Below the pieces are notes generated by a model, which saw nothing but the letters and a program-made list of their open reading frames with translations, was not told the origin of the DNA and ran no database searches. From contig JAJFFP010000030.1 of assembly GCA_021776595.1 (NCBI GenBank), positions 1 to 64,000 on the forward strand: a stretch of DNA of 64,000 bases. Direction: 5' to 3'. Both the position numbers and the translations under genes were made by a program. Of this stretch, positions 8,438-18,017 are shown piece by piece; within the stretch, counting starts at the first letter, position 1, and each line of letters begins with the position of its first letter. Origin of the DNA: Robiginitomaculum sp. Lineage in GTDB: Bacteria > Pseudomonadota > Alphaproteobacteria > Caulobacterales > Maricaulaceae.

Positions 8438-9024
8438 TTATTCTTGGCCTTACCGGCTCAATTGGAATGGGCAAAAGCACGACGGCCATGCTTTTTAAAC
8501 GCGAAGGCGTTCCGGTTTTTGATTCAGACGCCATCGTGCACGACCTTTATCAGAACAACGAAGGCCTTATTAAAGCAATTTCACACATATTCCCGGACGC
8601 AGTGTGTGAGAATAAAATTAACCGGAAAATTCTCGGTGATCTTATCCGCGCGCACCCACAAGACCTGCAGGAGATTGAAAACATAGTTCATCCTGCGGTC
8701 GCCGAAGTGCGCAAAAACTGGCTGGAACACGAAGAAAAAAAAAGAACACCAATTGTGCTTTTTGATATTCCCTTGCTTTTTGAAACCGGATCAGAAAACC
8801 GTGTGGATAAAATTGTTGTGGTTACAACGTCTTCTGAAACACAGAAAATGCGTGTGCTTGAACGCCCCGGAATGACAGATGCCCATTTTAAGCACCTGTT
8901 GTCACGCCAGACACCCGATGAAGAAAAGCGCCAACGCGCAGACTTCATTATTGATACCTCAAAGGGGCTTGAAGTTGCTACGCAACAAGTGCAAAGCATA
9001 CTGCGCCAGCTAGGGGCAAAATAA
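8434..9024 (+). CDS. coaE: Dephospho-CoA kinase
   Basis: Phosphorylates the 3'-hydroxyl of dephospho-CoA in the last step of coenzyme A synthesis. The P-loop GLTGSIGMGKST is at residues 4-15, followed by the substrate aspartate segment FDSDAIVHDLY and the lid RQTPDEEKRQRADFIIDTS. Length 196 residues, as expected. ATGA overlap with aroE; 48 bp separate it from dnaQ. Confidence 0.96.
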   Translation: MIILGLTGSIGMGKSTTAMLFKREGVPVFDSDAIVHDLYQNNEGLIKAISHIFPDAVCENKINRKILGDLIRAHPQDLQEIENIVHPAVAEVRKNWLEHEEKKRTPIVLFDIPLLFETGSENRVDKIVVVTTSSETQKMRVLERPGMTDAHFKHLLSRQTPDEEKRQRADFIIDTSKGLEVATQQVQSILRQLGAK

Positions 9025-9072
9025 AAACCGGCAAAACCCGCGATCGGCAAAGGCTGGTCTTGAAAGGCTAAA

Positions 9073-9762
9073 ATGTCCCGCGAGATTGTTTTTGATACAG
9101 AAACCACAGGCCTGAAACCGTTTAAGGGAGACCGGATAACGGAGGTCGGTTGTGTTGAGGTCATTGACCTCATCCCTACCGGAAAGACTTTTCGCCGGTA
9201 TGTTAACCCAGAGCGCGATGTGCCCGAAGAGGTGGTGCGCATTACTGGCTTGACCAGTGAATTTCTGGCTGACAAACCTGTTTTTGCTGAAATCGTAGAA
9301 GACTTTTTGGATTTTGTCGGGGAAAGTCAGCTTGTCGCGCACAATGCCCGTTTTGACCGCGATTTTCTTAATGCAGAACTGACCAGACTAGACCGGCGTT
9401 TGTTTGATGATAAGCGGTTTGTTGACACACTGCGGATCGCCAGAAAAAAATTTCCGGGCGCGTATAATTCATTGGACGCGTTGTGCAAACGGTTTTCGGT
9501 TAGCCTGAGCGAGCGCTCATTGCACGGTGCCTTGCTGGACGCAAAACTGCTGGCCGAGGTTTATCTGGAGCTCAATGGTGGCAGAGAACGCAGTCTGGAT
9601 TTGGGCCGGCACACCCCGCCACGAAAACGCCAAAACATACCCGGCAAAACGATTGCAGAGTTAAAGGCAGTCATTGCCCCTTTAAGCGCTGAACAAAAAG
9701 ACCAACACCTTAAATTTCTGGAACAGGTCGGTGAAGACCCGCTCTGGAAAAAGTTTCTTTAG
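9073..9762 (+). CDS. dnaQ: DNA polymerase III epsilon subunit (proofreading exonuclease)
   Basis: The 3'-5' proofreading exonuclease of the replicative polymerase. The DEDDh exonuclease motifs are all present: FDTETTGL near residue 7, HNARFDRDF in the middle and HGALLDAKLLAEVY as the third motif with its catalytic histidine and aspartate. The C-terminal tail that contacts the alpha subunit is short. Total length is 229 residues, normal for alphaproteobacteria. Its stop overlaps the convergent secB stop by 4 bp. Confidence 0.95.
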   Translation: MSREIVFDTETTGLKPFKGDRITEVGCVEVIDLIPTGKTFRRYVNPERDVPEEVVRITGLTSEFLADKPVFAEIVEDFLDFVGESQLVAHNARFDRDFLNAELTRLDRRLFDDKRFVDTLRIARKKFPGAYNSLDALCKRFSVSLSERSLHGALLDAKLLAEVYLELNGGRERSLDLGRHTPPRKRQNIPGKTIAELKAVIAPLSAEQKDQHLKFLEQVGEDPLWKKFL

Positions 9763-10265
9763 GCGTTGCCGGCAACATCGCCATTGGTCGTCGCTTTTTG
9801 CGCGGCCTGTTGTTCAACGCCTGCCCTATAAACCGCAGCAAAATCAATCGGCTCAATCGGCAAGGCTGGATAACCACCATCCTGGGTTAAATCGGCAACA
9901 ATGCGCCGGGCAAACGGGAAGATCAGTCTGGTGCATTCTATATGCAATACCGGCCCAAGGTTTTCTTCAGGCACACCCGAAATGGCGAACAGGCCACAAT
10001 AAACCAGGTCCACAAGAAACAATGTGGTGTCTTCACGGGTGGCCTTGACGTTGATGGAAAGGGAAACCTCATAAACGTTTTCCTGTGCGCTGCTTGCGCC
10101 AACGCCAATTTCCATATCAAAGCCCGGCGCAGGTCCATTCTGCAAACTTGCAGGGGCGTTTGGGTTTTCAAAGGAAAGGTCTTTAATGTATTGGGTCAAA
10201 AGACGGAACTGTGGTTCCTGTGTGCCTTCTGCATTGGCTTCCGGGGTTTGTTTGTCTTCGCTCAT
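9759..10265 (-). CDS. secB: Protein-export chaperone SecB
   Basis: Cytoplasmic tetrameric chaperone that keeps precursors unfolded and hands them to SecA. Recognisable parts are QYIKDLSFENPNAP at the start of the fold, the central strands (VYEVSLSINVKATR), CGLFAISGVPEENLGPVLHIECTR and the FPFARRIVADLT segment. The 168-residue length includes an acidic N-terminal tail and an Ala/Asn-rich C-terminal tail. It is convergent with dnaQ and divergent from the Tim44-like gene, with 127 bp between the two starts. Confidence 0.96.
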   Translation of the reverse strand: MSEDKQTPEANAEGTQEPQFRLLTQYIKDLSFENPNAPASLQNGPAPGFDMEIGVGASSAQENVYEVSLSINVKATREDTTLFLVDLVYCGLFAISGVPEENLGPVLHIECTRLIFPFARRIVADLTQDGGYPALPIEPIDFAAVYRAGVEQQAAQKATTNGDVAGNA

Positions 10266-10392
10266 TTTCCATTCTCTATAAAATTAATCTGTGCGGGCTG
10301 CTAACATGTGATGTTATTTGCGGCAAGCGCCGGGCTGACTTCCATATAAAAAACGCGCTATACTATGGGTCGGGTTCGAAGAGGAAAACACC

Positions 10393-11019
10393 ATGGCTTT
10401 AATGCAGATCATTGTCTTTGCTGCCATTGCCGGCTTCGTGCTTATAAAGCTTTATAATGTGTTGGGAAAAGATGTTGGCGCCCCACCACCGGCATCAGCA
10501 CAACGCTCCACATCAAAAACAGGCAATGTTGGCACGCCTGCGCAGACAATGCTGCGCCCGGCGTTTACCGGGCCAGCGGCGGCAGGACTGGAGGCCATAC
10601 ACGCAGCCGATGGCCGCTTTGACCCCAAAACATTTCTGGAAGGGGCGCGAACGGCTTACGAATATATTGTCGAGGCCTATTCAAAAGGGGACCTAAAAAC
10701 CTTGAAAAACCTTTTGCAACAGGATGTTTATGCCCGATATGCAGAGGCAATTGCCGCGCGGGAAAAAGAAAATAAAGCGCTGGAAACCGAAATTATCAAG
10801 ATTAACTCTTCTGAGATTAAAGAGGCGACGATGGAAAATAAAACAGCCAGAATTGTTGTTCTTTTTTCCGCCGAGCTTTCTACACGAGAACAGGAAGTGG
10901 ACAAACCAGAAGAGGCGAAGGTTCAACGAAGCGCCACCACAGAAGAATGGACATTTGTGCGCAATATCAATGCGCGAAACCCCAACTGGAAGCTGGCAAG
11001 CGTGGCGACTCTGGCCTGA
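10393..11019 (+). CDS. Tim44-like domain protein
   Basis: A 208-residue protein with one N-terminal membrane helix (residues 4-22, IIVFAAIAGFVLIKLYNVLG), a proline/alanine-rich linker, and a C-terminal Tim44-like domain (about 60-205). The domain resembles the membrane-docking part of mitochondrial Tim44; bacterial versions (TimA) sit on the inner membrane and their role is not well known. The neighbouring secB is suggestive of protein transport but may be only positional conservation. Next gene mltA begins 3 bp after its stop. Confidence 0.85.
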   Translation: MALMQIIVFAAIAGFVLIKLYNVLGKDVGAPPPASAQRSTSKTGNVGTPAQTMLRPAFTGPAAAGLEAIHAADGRFDPKTFLEGARTAYEYIVEAYSKGDLKTLKNLLQQDVYARYAEAIAAREKENKALETEIIKINSSEIKEATMENKTARIVVLFSAELSTREQEVDKPEEAKVQRSATTEEWTFVRNINARNPNWKLASVATLA

Positions 11020-11022
11020 GCT

Positions 11023-12300
11023 ATGCAAACGGTAATGCCGCCATCCCGCTTGCTTTTGTTCCTGCTTCTGGCGGGCTGTGCGAGCACGACAACACCGCCG
11101 CCGCTCGCAACAAAGCCGCCAGAAATTGTGCAACCACCAATTGTTACGACTCCGGAGCCTTCACCGGCAGCTGTTAACCCCGCGCCATTGGAGCCACAAA
11201 AACCTCCAGTAACGATTTCAACCGAAGCGCAGGCCTTTGCGGCAATGCCCGGATGGAAAGGGTCAGATAACAAAGAGGCGCTGTCTGCCTTTTTGCGCTC
11301 ATGTAAAGCCCTTTCAAAAGACCCGCAGGGCTTGGTGTTTTGGCAGAAAGCCTGCGCGGCCGCCAAGAAAACAAGAGTAAACACCAAGTCAGCCCGCGAC
11401 TTTTTTGAAACATATTTTTATCCTGTCCAGGTGCGCACAAAAGATGACAAGGGTGGGTTGCTTACTGCCTATTACGAGCCGGAATTAGAGGTGCGCTCAA
11501 AACCATCACCCGGTTTTGACGAGCCGGTTTATGCCCGGCCCGAAGATTTAGTCACATTTGACCCCAAACGCTTTAATGCCAAGGGGTTTGGTGGCCGCAA
11601 ACTGATGGGCCGCGTGGTTGATGGGCTTTTAGTGCCGTATTATTCCAGAAAAGAAGTTGTCCGCAAAGGCGGCGCAGCCATCGCCTGGGGTCGGCCGGCG
11701 GATGTGTTTTTTTTACAGGTTCAGGGCTCAGGCCGGTTGCGATTTGAGGATGGACATGTGTTGCGCGCCGCCTTTGCGGGCCATAACGGTCATCAGTATA
11801 CTTCTATTGGGCGCGAATTGATAAGCCGAGGAGAGCTGACCCCACAACAAGCCTCCAAGGGGTCTATTGAGCGCTGGATGAAACAGGCGGGGCAGAAAAA
11901 ATCCAAAGATCTTATGAACCATAACAAGCGCTATGTGTTCTTTGCACCAAAACCGGTGCTGGATGACCACCTTGGTCCCACAGGCACCCAGGGCGTTCCG
12001 TTAACCTCAGGTGTGTCTCTGGCCGTTGATCCCGCGCTTTACCAGCTAGGCACACCGATATGGATTGAAACGCGCCTGCCACAAAATGAAAAAGACTGGA
12101 GGGGAACAGCCAAAAACTTTCTGGCTATCGCCCAGGACACCGGCGGTGCCATAAAGGGTGAAGCGCGCGGGGATTTGTTTTTAGGCTCAGGTGACAAAGC
12201 GGGCCGTCTGGCTGGCATCGTTAAACACCCGGCACGCTGGTGGATATTGATGCCGCGCAAGCTGGACGAAAGGCCCGCAGAACCGGAACCGGAATCGTGA
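11023..12300 (+). CDS. mltA: Membrane-bound lytic murein transglycosylase A
   Basis: Cleaves peptidoglycan glycan strands to give 1,6-anhydro ends. The N-terminus is a lipoprotein signal with lipobox LLAGC (Cys19), followed by a long proline-rich spacer, so it is probably anchored to the outer membrane. The MltA barrel region includes LTAYYEPELEVR, VFFLQVQGSGRLRFEDG and the 3D domain near the end with IAQDTGGAIKGEARGDLFLGSG, whose DTGGAIKG carries the catalytic aspartate. 425 residues. Stop overlaps the GTG start of the Smr gene (GTGA). Confidence 0.93.
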   Translation: MQTVMPPSRLLLFLLLAGCASTTTPPPLATKPPEIVQPPIVTTPEPSPAAVNPAPLEPQKPPVTISTEAQAFAAMPGWKGSDNKEALSAFLRSCKALSKDPQGLVFWQKACAAAKKTRVNTKSARDFFETYFYPVQVRTKDDKGGLLTAYYEPELEVRSKPSPGFDEPVYARPEDLVTFDPKRFNAKGFGGRKLMGRVVDGLLVPYYSRKEVVRKGGAAIAWGRPADVFFLQVQGSGRLRFEDGHVLRAAFAGHNGHQYTSIGRELISRGELTPQQASKGSIERWMKQAGQKKSKDLMNHNKRYVFFAPKPVLDDHLGPTGTQGVPLTSGVSLAVDPALYQLGTPIWIETRLPQNEKDWRGTAKNFLAIAQDTGGAIKGEARGDLFLGSGDKAGRLAGIVKHPARWWILMPRKLDERPAEPEPES

Positions 12301-12839
12301 TCAAGCGAAGCGATGATGATAATGACCGTTTTTTATGGGAGCGTGTAAAAGACAGTATATCACCTCTGCCGAACAGAAAAGAGGTAAAAATTACGCGCCC
12401 GGCACAAACAAAAAAAATAAAACCTGCACAAATTACAAAACCGGCAACGCGAAGAGACAAACCGCTAAAACAAAATTTTCCTGTAAGCAAACACAAGTCC
12501 GTAAAGGCGGTAACGCCTGCCCCTCAGGACCTTTCCGGGCACAAAAGGGTTCGCCGGGGCCGTATTGAGAGCCAGTCCCGGATAGACCTGCACGGCAAAA
12601 CCCATGACGAAGCCAAGGCTGAATTATTGGCCCAATTGCAAAACTGTGCGCAACGGGGAGTGCGTGTTGTGCTGGTGATTACCGGTCGTGGTGAACGCGA
12701 TCAAGGTGTGCTGCGAACCGGCCTTGCGCGCTGGTTAAACGATCCGGCGTTTAGCGAACTGGTTAGCGGTTATGCACCGGCGCACCCCCGCCATGGTGGT
12801 AAGGGGGCCTGGTATGTGTTTGTGCGAAAAAACGAATAA
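12297..12839 (+). CDS. Smr/MutS2-type domain protein
   Basis: The C-terminal half is a Smr domain, a fold linked to nuclease activity in MutS2 tails and stand-alone Smr proteins. The motif RIDLHGKTHDEA and the terminal HPRHGGKGAWYVFVRK are clear, with ITGRGE between them. I chose GTG 12297, which overlaps the mltA stop by 4 bp and yields 180 residues; the longer frame from 12240 would lie inside mltA. The N-terminal 95 residues are basic and low in complexity. Substrate, whether DNA or RNA, is not known for this group. Confidence 0.87.
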   Translation: MIKRSDDDNDRFLWERVKDSISPLPNRKEVKITRPAQTKKIKPAQITKPATRRDKPLKQNFPVSKHKSVKAVTPAPQDLSGHKRVRRGRIESQSRIDLHGKTHDEAKAELLAQLQNCAQRGVRVVLVITGRGERDQGVLRTGLARWLNDPAFSELVSGYAPAHPRHGGKGAWYVFVRKNE

Positions 12840-14147
12840 CTACAGAATAAACTTGGACAAATCGGTATCTTGCGCAAGCGATTCAAGGCGGCTCTGCACA
12901 TATTCACGATCAATAACGATGTTTTGCCCAGCACTGTCCGAAGCCGTATAGCTGATTTCTTCAAGCAGCTTTTCCATTACCGTTTGTAGGCGTCGCGCCC
13001 CGATGTTTTCAACGCTGGCGTTTACGCTAGCGGAAATGTCGGCAATGGCTTCGATGGCATCATCCTGAAAGTCCAACGCCACACCTTCGGTTTCCATTAG
13101 TGCCGTATATTGCAAGATGAGTGACGCCTCAGGTTCAGTTAAAATACGCTTGAAGTCCTCGCGGGTCAGCGCCCGCAACTCAACACGGATGGGCAATCGC
13201 CCTTGTAGTTCGGGCAACATGTCAGACGGTTTGGCTACATGAAAGGCGCCAGAAGCAATAAATAAAATATGATCAGTGCGCACCGGACCGTGTTTGGTGC
13301 TTACCGTCGTGCCTTCAATCAGGGGTAAAAGGTCGCGCTGCACCCCCTCACGGGAAACATCCCCGCCCTGTCGTTCTGAACGGGCGGTGATTTTATCAAT
13401 TTCATCCAAAAAGACGATCCCGTCATTTTCAACGGAGGCAATGGCTTCGGCGTTAATTTGCGTTTCATCCAAAAGGCGATCACACTCTTCTTCTATCAGC
13501 GGAGCAAAAGCGTCAATTACAGCCAGACGGCGGGTTTTTGTGCGTCCGCCAAGACCCTTGCCCAGCATTTCACCCAGATCCAGCATGCCCATGCCCCCGC
13601 CCTGCATTCCAGGAAGATCAAAGGCCTGAAAAGGTGAGGTATTATCTGCCAAGTCAAGCTCAATCTCTTTGTCGTCCAGATCGCCAGAACGCAGGCGCGC
13701 CCGAAAGGATTCCTTGGTGGCGACGCTTGCGTTTGGCCCGACCAACGCCTCCAAAACGCGTTCTTCGGCGGCGCCCTGTGCGCGGGCTTTAACGCTTTCG
13801 CTTTTATCCTCGCGCACCATTAACAGGGCCATTTCAACCAAATCACGGACAATCTGCTCTACATCCCGGCCCACATAACCGACTTCGGTAAACTTGGTGG
13901 CCTCGATTTTGATAAACGGTGCCCCGGCCAGTTTGGCCAGACGGCGGGCGATTTCCGTTTTGCCAACGCCGGTGGGGCCAATCATCAGGATATTCTTGGG
14001 CGTGATTTCATTTTTCAGGGCATCATCGACCCTGCGGCGGCGCCAGCGATTGCGAAGCGCGATGGCAACGGCACGCTTAGCGCTGCTTTGCGCGACAATA
14101 TGACGATCCAATTCGGTTACGATTTGCGGTGGAGTAAGTTCGGTCAT
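12840..14147 (-). CDS. hslU: HslU ATPase subunit of the HslUV protease
   Basis: AAA+ unfoldase (ClpY) that feeds proteins to Hsl[21 protein letters not shown] at the N-terminus, Walker [10 protein letters not shown], Walker B FLDEIDK and the I-domain between them are all seen. ATG 14147 matches the family start and gives 435 residues. A TTG at 14159 overlapping the hslV stop is possible and would add four residues; neither has a clear ribosome site, so coupling to hslV is likely. Convergent with the Smr gene without a gap. Confidence 0.97.
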   Translation of the reverse strand: MTELTPPQIVTELDRHIVAQSSAKRAVAIALRNRWRRRRVDDALKNEITPKNILMIGPTGVGKTEIARRLAKLAGAPFIKIEATKFTEVGYVGRDVEQIVRDLVEMALLMVREDKSESVKARAQGAAEERVLEALVGPNASVATKESFRARLRSGDLDDKEIELDLADNTSPFQAFDLPGMQGGGMGMLDLGEMLGKGLGGRTKTRRLAVIDAFAPLIEEECDRLLDETQINAEAIASVENDGIVFLDEIDKITARSERQGGDVSREGVQRDLLPLIEGTTVSTKHGPVRTDHILFIASGAFHVAKPSDMLPELQGRLPIRVELRALTREDFKRILTEPEASLILQYTALMETEGVALDFQDDAIEAIADISASVNASVENIGARRLQTVMEKLLEEISYTASDSAGQNIVIDREYVQSRLESLAQDTDLSKFIL

Positions 14148-14155
14148 GTTTGGAT

Positions 14156-14725
14156 TCAATCGCTTTTATTAAGAACTTCAACGGTTAAGTTGCGGTTGGT
14201 ATAAACACAAATATCGGCGGCGATATCCATAGCGCGCCGGGCAATTACTTCGGCATCTTCTTCATAGGTATATAGTGCGTGAGCGGCGGAAAGTGCATAA
14301 TTTCCACCAGAGCCAATGGCAGCTAAATTATTTTCCGGCTCAAGCACATCACCCGCGCCGGTTAACAGATAAAAAGAATTGGCATCGGCAACAATTAACA
14401 TCGCTTCGAGGCGGCGCAGAAAGCGATCCGTGCGCCAATCCTTGGCCAGCTCTACGCAGGCGCGCGCCAATTGTGATGGATATTGTTCCAACTTGGCTTC
14501 CAGACGCTCAAATAGCGCCAGGGCATCGGCGGTAGAGCCAGCAAATCCGGCCACAACACCAGCGGTGCCAAGAGGCCTGACCTTCTGCGCATTTCCCTTG
14601 ATGATGGTCTGGCCAATGGAGACTTGTCCATCGCCGGCGACAACGGTTTTGCCATTTTTTCGCACGGCCAATATGGTGGTTCCACGCCAGCCGGGAAAGG
14701 TCTTTTGTTCTGATCTGGTGTTCAC
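14156..14725 (-). CDS. hslV: HslV peptidase subunit of the HslUV protease
   Basis: Proteasome-like threonine peptidase. After a 15-residue propeptide the mature chain begins at the catalytic threonine in [20 protein letters not shown] and [11 protein letters not shown], near the end, are family motifs. The start is GTG 14725, with AAGGAG six bases upstream. The gene precedes hslU and a heat-shock-type promoter lies upstream (14755-14783). Confidence 0.96.
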   Translation of the reverse strand: MNTRSEQKTFPGWRGTTILAVRKNGKTVVAGDGQVSIGQTIIKGNAQKVRPLGTAGVVAGFAGSTADALALFERLEAKLEQYPSQLARACVELAKDWRTDRFLRRLEAMLIVADANSFYLLTGAGDVLEPENNLAAIGSGGNYALSAAHALYTYEEDAEVIARRAMDIAADICVYTNRNLTVEVLNKSD

Positions 14726-14754
14726 AAAACACTCCTTGTTTACTTGTCAGGGAC

Positions 14755-14783
14755 ATGTGGGGAGCCGGCCCATCAGGATCAAG
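14755..14783 (-). promoter_or_regulatory. Candidate RpoH (sigma-32) promoter for hslVU
   Basis: Reading the minus strand, CTTGAT (14783-14778) is followed after 15 bases by CCCCACAT (14762-14755). This resembles the sigma-32 consensus CTTGAA, spacer, CCCCATNT. The start point would be near 14748, leaving a short leader of about 23 bases before the GTG of hslV. hslVU is a heat-shock operon in many proteobacteria, which fits. Confidence 0.5.
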
Positions 14784-14810
14784 GTTTTTTACCACAACAT
14801 GGGTGCGGCG

Positions 14811-16907
14811 CTATACGGCTTGCTTAAAATCTGCACTTTCCGCACGGGATAAGCTTTCTTTTTCTGCGGCCAGCATTTTTACCAATTCGTGCTCAATCAT
14901 GGGCTTGGCAAAATAATACCCCTGAACATAATCACAGCAGTGTAATTGCAAGAAGGCAAAATGCTCGCGGGTTTCAACCCCTTCGGCCACGGTGCGATAA
15001 CCAAGACTTTCCGCCATGGCCAGAACGGTTTGCACGATCACTCTGGCATGTTTGTCCTCGGTCATTGATTGCACAAAGGACTGGTCGATTTTGAATACAT
15101 CAAAAGGCAGACGGGTCAGATAGGCCAGACTGGAATGTCCGGTGCCAAAATCATCAATAGCAAAGCGGACGCCTTTTTCCCGCAATGGTCCGATTTGCTC
15201 CAGCATGCGTTCCGGATTGGTCATGGCCACACTTTCGGTCAATTCCAGCTCCAGTCGTGATGGTGGCAGACCAGCACGATCCAGAGCATCAAACACATTT
15301 TGGGTAAAGTTACTACCAGCAAACTGAATGGCTGAGACATTGACCGCAACGCCGCAGGAAAGCCCTTCTTTTTCCCAACGTGCGGCTGCTTTACAGGACT
15401 CTTCCAGCACAAAAGCACCAATTTCCCGGATAAGACCGGATTCTTCGGCGGCATCAATAAAGTCGCCGGGGCCAACCAGCTTGCCTGAAGGCTGTTGCCA
15501 TCGCACCAGCGCCTCGCACCCGGCAATCGTGCCTTCACGCACATCAATTTTTGGTTGATAATGAACAACAAATTCATTTTCCCGGACCGCCCGGCGCAAT
15601 TCGCCCTGCAAGGTCATACGACGGATGGCTGTTTGCGACATGGAAGGCTCAAAGAAGCACCAGGTGCCGCCGCCATTTTTTTTAGCTTCATCAATGGCAA
15701 AATTCACGCTGGTCAGCAGGGTTTTTGCATCTCCGGCATCATGTGGGTAAAGCGCAATGCCGATCCGAGCGGACAGACAAGCGTTATGCCCCGAAAGACT
15801 GATGGGTGCCGCAATGGCTTTCAGCATGGCGTTGGCAAGTGCCTGGATTTCTGGTGCAGAGCGCGCGCCGGGGATCAGAACCCCAAATTCATCTCCGGAC
15901 AGCCGCGCCAGAAGCGGCCTCGCCCTACCGGAATTATCGGCAAACTTTGGTGCATAAGTGTTTACAACCGTACGCAAGCGTCGGGCAATAATGGTCAGGA
16001 TATTATCACCCTCTTCTTGACCATAGGCATCGTTAAAGCGCTTGAAACCATCAAGATCGATTAATAGCAAGGCACCTGGTGTGCGCTCAGGACGCACCAG
16101 TTTTTGCAAATGCTCATTAAAGGCGGTTTTATTGGCAAGACGAGTTAAATTGTCGCCATAGGCCAGCCAGCGTGTGCGATCAAAATTAGCTTTTTGACGA
16201 TCCAGCAGGGTATTAAAGTTTGACGACAGTGCCCCAAATTCATCCTGGCCCTTTACCTCCAGCCGCACAGATGTGTTGCCCGCCGCCGCTTGTTCTGTGG
16301 CGCGATAAAGCGGGTTTAGGGGGGCCAGCAGACGAAGAAAGATCAGAAGCGATGCGGGCACCGTAATGCCAAATAAAACCAAGCCTTTCCAAGCGCTTTT
16401 CACCAGCAAAGGAAACAGCCCAGGCTGATCGGTGGTCAAGCTGTAGGCATGAAGGATAACGGCGCTTAACCGGCCCTCGTCATGAATGGGAACCGCGCTG
16501 TATAACATGCCGCGATCAGTGAAAATGCTGGACCGCCCGGTTGCCAGCGCGCGTGCAAAACCAGCATCGGCAAAAGCGCTTTTTAGTTTATCGGTGGTTG
16601 ATAATGGCAACAAGACCTTACCATCCGGATCAAGGGCCCACAGGCCGCGCACATGATTTTGTTTTGCGAGGCGCTGTCGGGTTTGTTCTGCTTCTGCCCA
16701 GTTTTGTCTGGCAATGGCGGGGGAAAGAGCTGCGGCACTGGCGCTGGCGAGCGCCAAGCCTTGTGCCTGGGCGTAGGCGTTACGGTCATGTTGTTCCAAA
16801 AGGGCGCTTAATACAACCACGCCCACGCCGGCAATCAGTGCCACCAGGCTATAAAGGAGCAGGGCCTTGAAACTCAGGCTGTATTTAATCTTGCAATTGG
16901 GTTTCAC
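14811..16907 (-). CDS. Membrane GGDEF-EAL protein, likely c-di-GMP phosphodiesterase
   Basis: A 698-residue inner-membrane signalling protein: first helix near the N-terminus (FKALLLYSLVALIAGVGVVVL), a periplasmic sensor of about 120 residues, a second helix (WKGLVLFGITVPASLLIFL), a HAMP-like linker, GGDEF domain and EAL domain. The GGDEF signature reads LARLSGDEF, so one glycine of the active site is serine. The EAL motif is CEALVRW with downstream DDFGTGHSSLAYLTRLPFD intact, so hydrolysis of cyclic-di-GMP is the likelier activity. I chose GTG 16907 (GGGAC upstream); TTG 16937 is also open. It runs in the same direction as, and downstream of, the adenosine kinase-like gene. Confidence 0.9.
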   Translation of the reverse strand: MKPNCKIKYSLSFKALLLYSLVALIAGVGVVVLSALLEQHDRNAYAQAQGLALASASAAALSPAIARQNWAEAEQTRQRLAKQNHVRGLWALDPDGKVLLPLSTTDKLKSAFADAGFARALATGRSSIFTDRGMLYSAVPIHDEGRLSAVILHAYSLTTDQPGLFPLLVKSAWKGLVLFGITVPASLLIFLRLLAPLNPLYRATEQAAAGNTSVRLEVKGQDEFGALSSNFNTLLDRQKANFDRTRWLAYGDNLTRLANKTAFNEHLQKLVRPERTPGALLLIDLDGFKRFNDAYGQEEGDNILTIIARRLRTVVNTYAPKFADNSGRARPLLARLSGDEFGVLIPGARSAPEIQALANAMLKAIAAPISLSGHNACLSARIGIALYPHDAGDAKTLLTSVNFAIDEAKKNGGGTWCFFEPSMSQTAIRRMTLQGELRRAVRENEFVVHYQPKIDVREGTIAGCEALVRWQQPSGKLVGPGDFIDAAEESGLIREIGAFVLEESCKAAARWEKEGLSCGVAVNVSAIQFAGSNFTQNVFDALDRAGLPPSRLELELTESVAMTNPERMLEQIGPLREKGVRFAIDDFGTGHSSLAYLTRLPFDVFKIDQSFVQSMTEDKHARVIVQTVLAMAESLGYRTVAEGVETREHFAFLQLHCCDYVQGYYFAKPMIEHELVKMLAAEKESLSRAESADFKQAV

Positions 16908-16994
16908 GGCACGGTCCCAGATTAATATTGACGGCAATACCGCCTTAACCCTAATGACATACCAATAAAGCTGTTTCCGGGGCGTTAATGGCGC

Positions 16995-17987
16995 TTATCG
17001 GGTTATTCCGCAAATATCCCGTAAATTGGCTTCTGCTCTGGCGCCATAATGAGCAATAATCTCTGCCGCCAGAACGGAACCAAGGCGACCACATTCTGCC
17101 AAAGGCAGGTCTTTGCTCAGCCCATATAGAACTCCAGCGGCATAAAGGTCACCAGCGCCAGTGGTGTCGAGAACGGTATTAACGGGCTCGGCATTGATAT
17201 GAACCGTTTCAGCGCCTTTGATTAATACAGAACCCTTTTCGCTACGCGTTACCGCGCAAAAAGCGCTGTCTTTGCGCACGTTATCCAATGCTGTATCAAA
17301 GTCAGAGGTTTGATAGAGGGCTAATAGCTCGGCCTCATTGGCAAATAGAATATCAATGTGGCCTTGAATGAGGTGTAAAAAGGAAGTGCGGTGACGATCG
17401 ACGCAAAAGAGGTCAGACAGCGTTAAGGCGGTTTTGCGCCCGGCGCTGGCAGCAATTTCTGCGGCGCGAATAAAGGCGTGTTTTGCCTCATCCTTGTCAA
17501 ACAGATAGCCCTCCATATAAGTGATGGCAGAATCGGCAATCATGGCCTCATCCAGATCTTTAACGCCAAAAAGCGAGGAGGCACCAAGATAGGTGGACAT
17601 CGAGCGCTGGGCATCCGGGGTAACGGCAATCAGGCAGCGTGCTGTGCCTGGGCCGCCATCAAGTGGTGGAACCTTAAAGACAGCGCTGGTGGCACGTAAA
17701 TCATGTGCAAAAACCTGGCCCAGATCATCATTAGCCACCTTTCCCAGATAAGCCGTTCGCGCTCCTAGCCCCGCCGCACCGGCAATGGTGTTAGCAGCGG
17801 AGCCGCCAGAGGTTTCCTGCGCCGGTGGAAAGGCATCATAAAGGCTCTGTGCGCGGCCCTCATCAATCAGGGTCATTGAGGCCTTGGTAATATTTTGTTG
17901 ATTTAAAAAAACATCTTCAACGGGCGCAATTACATCTACGATGGCATTGCCAATACCCAGAACATCATATTTTGCCAAATCGGCCAT
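16995..17987 (-). CDS. PfkB family carbohydrate/adenosine kinase
   Basis: A 330-residue ribokinase-fold enzyme of the type often annotated adenosine kinase in alphaproteobacteria. GIGNAIVDV at the N-terminus, GGSAANTIAGAA for the substrate site and DTTGAGDLYAAGVLYG with the catalytic aspartate near residue 280 are intact. The likely reaction is ATP-dependent phosphorylation of adenosine or a related nucleoside or sugar; the sequence does not settle which. No other nucleoside salvage gene is adjacent. Confidence 0.88.
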   Translation of the reverse strand: MADLAKYDVLGIGNAIVDVIAPVEDVFLNQQNITKASMTLIDEGRAQSLYDAFPPAQETSGGSAANTIAGAAGLGARTAYLGKVANDDLGQVFAHDLRATSAVFKVPPLDGGPGTARCLIAVTPDAQRSMSTYLGASSLFGVKDLDEAMIADSAITYMEGYLFDKDEAKHAFIRAAEIAASAGRKTALTLSDLFCVDRHRTSFLHLIQGHIDILFANEAELLALYQTSDFDTALDNVRKDSAFCAVTRSEKGSVLIKGAETVHINAEPVNTVLDTTGAGDLYAAGVLYGLSKDLPLAECGRLGSVLAAEIIAHYGARAEANLRDICGITR

Positions 17988-18017
17988 GGGAGCTTCCTGT
18001 GATTTTGAAAGGGAAAT

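Noticed and set aside
15495-16064. 189-codon plus-strand frame within the EAL/GGDEF gene
   Set aside because: Antisense of conserved catalytic domains; composition reflects the codon structure of the real gene.
16995-17987. Adenosine kinase-like gene considered as methylthioribose kinase partner of mtnA
   Set aside because: It is 33 kb away and has the PfkB fold, while MtnK is of another kinase family.
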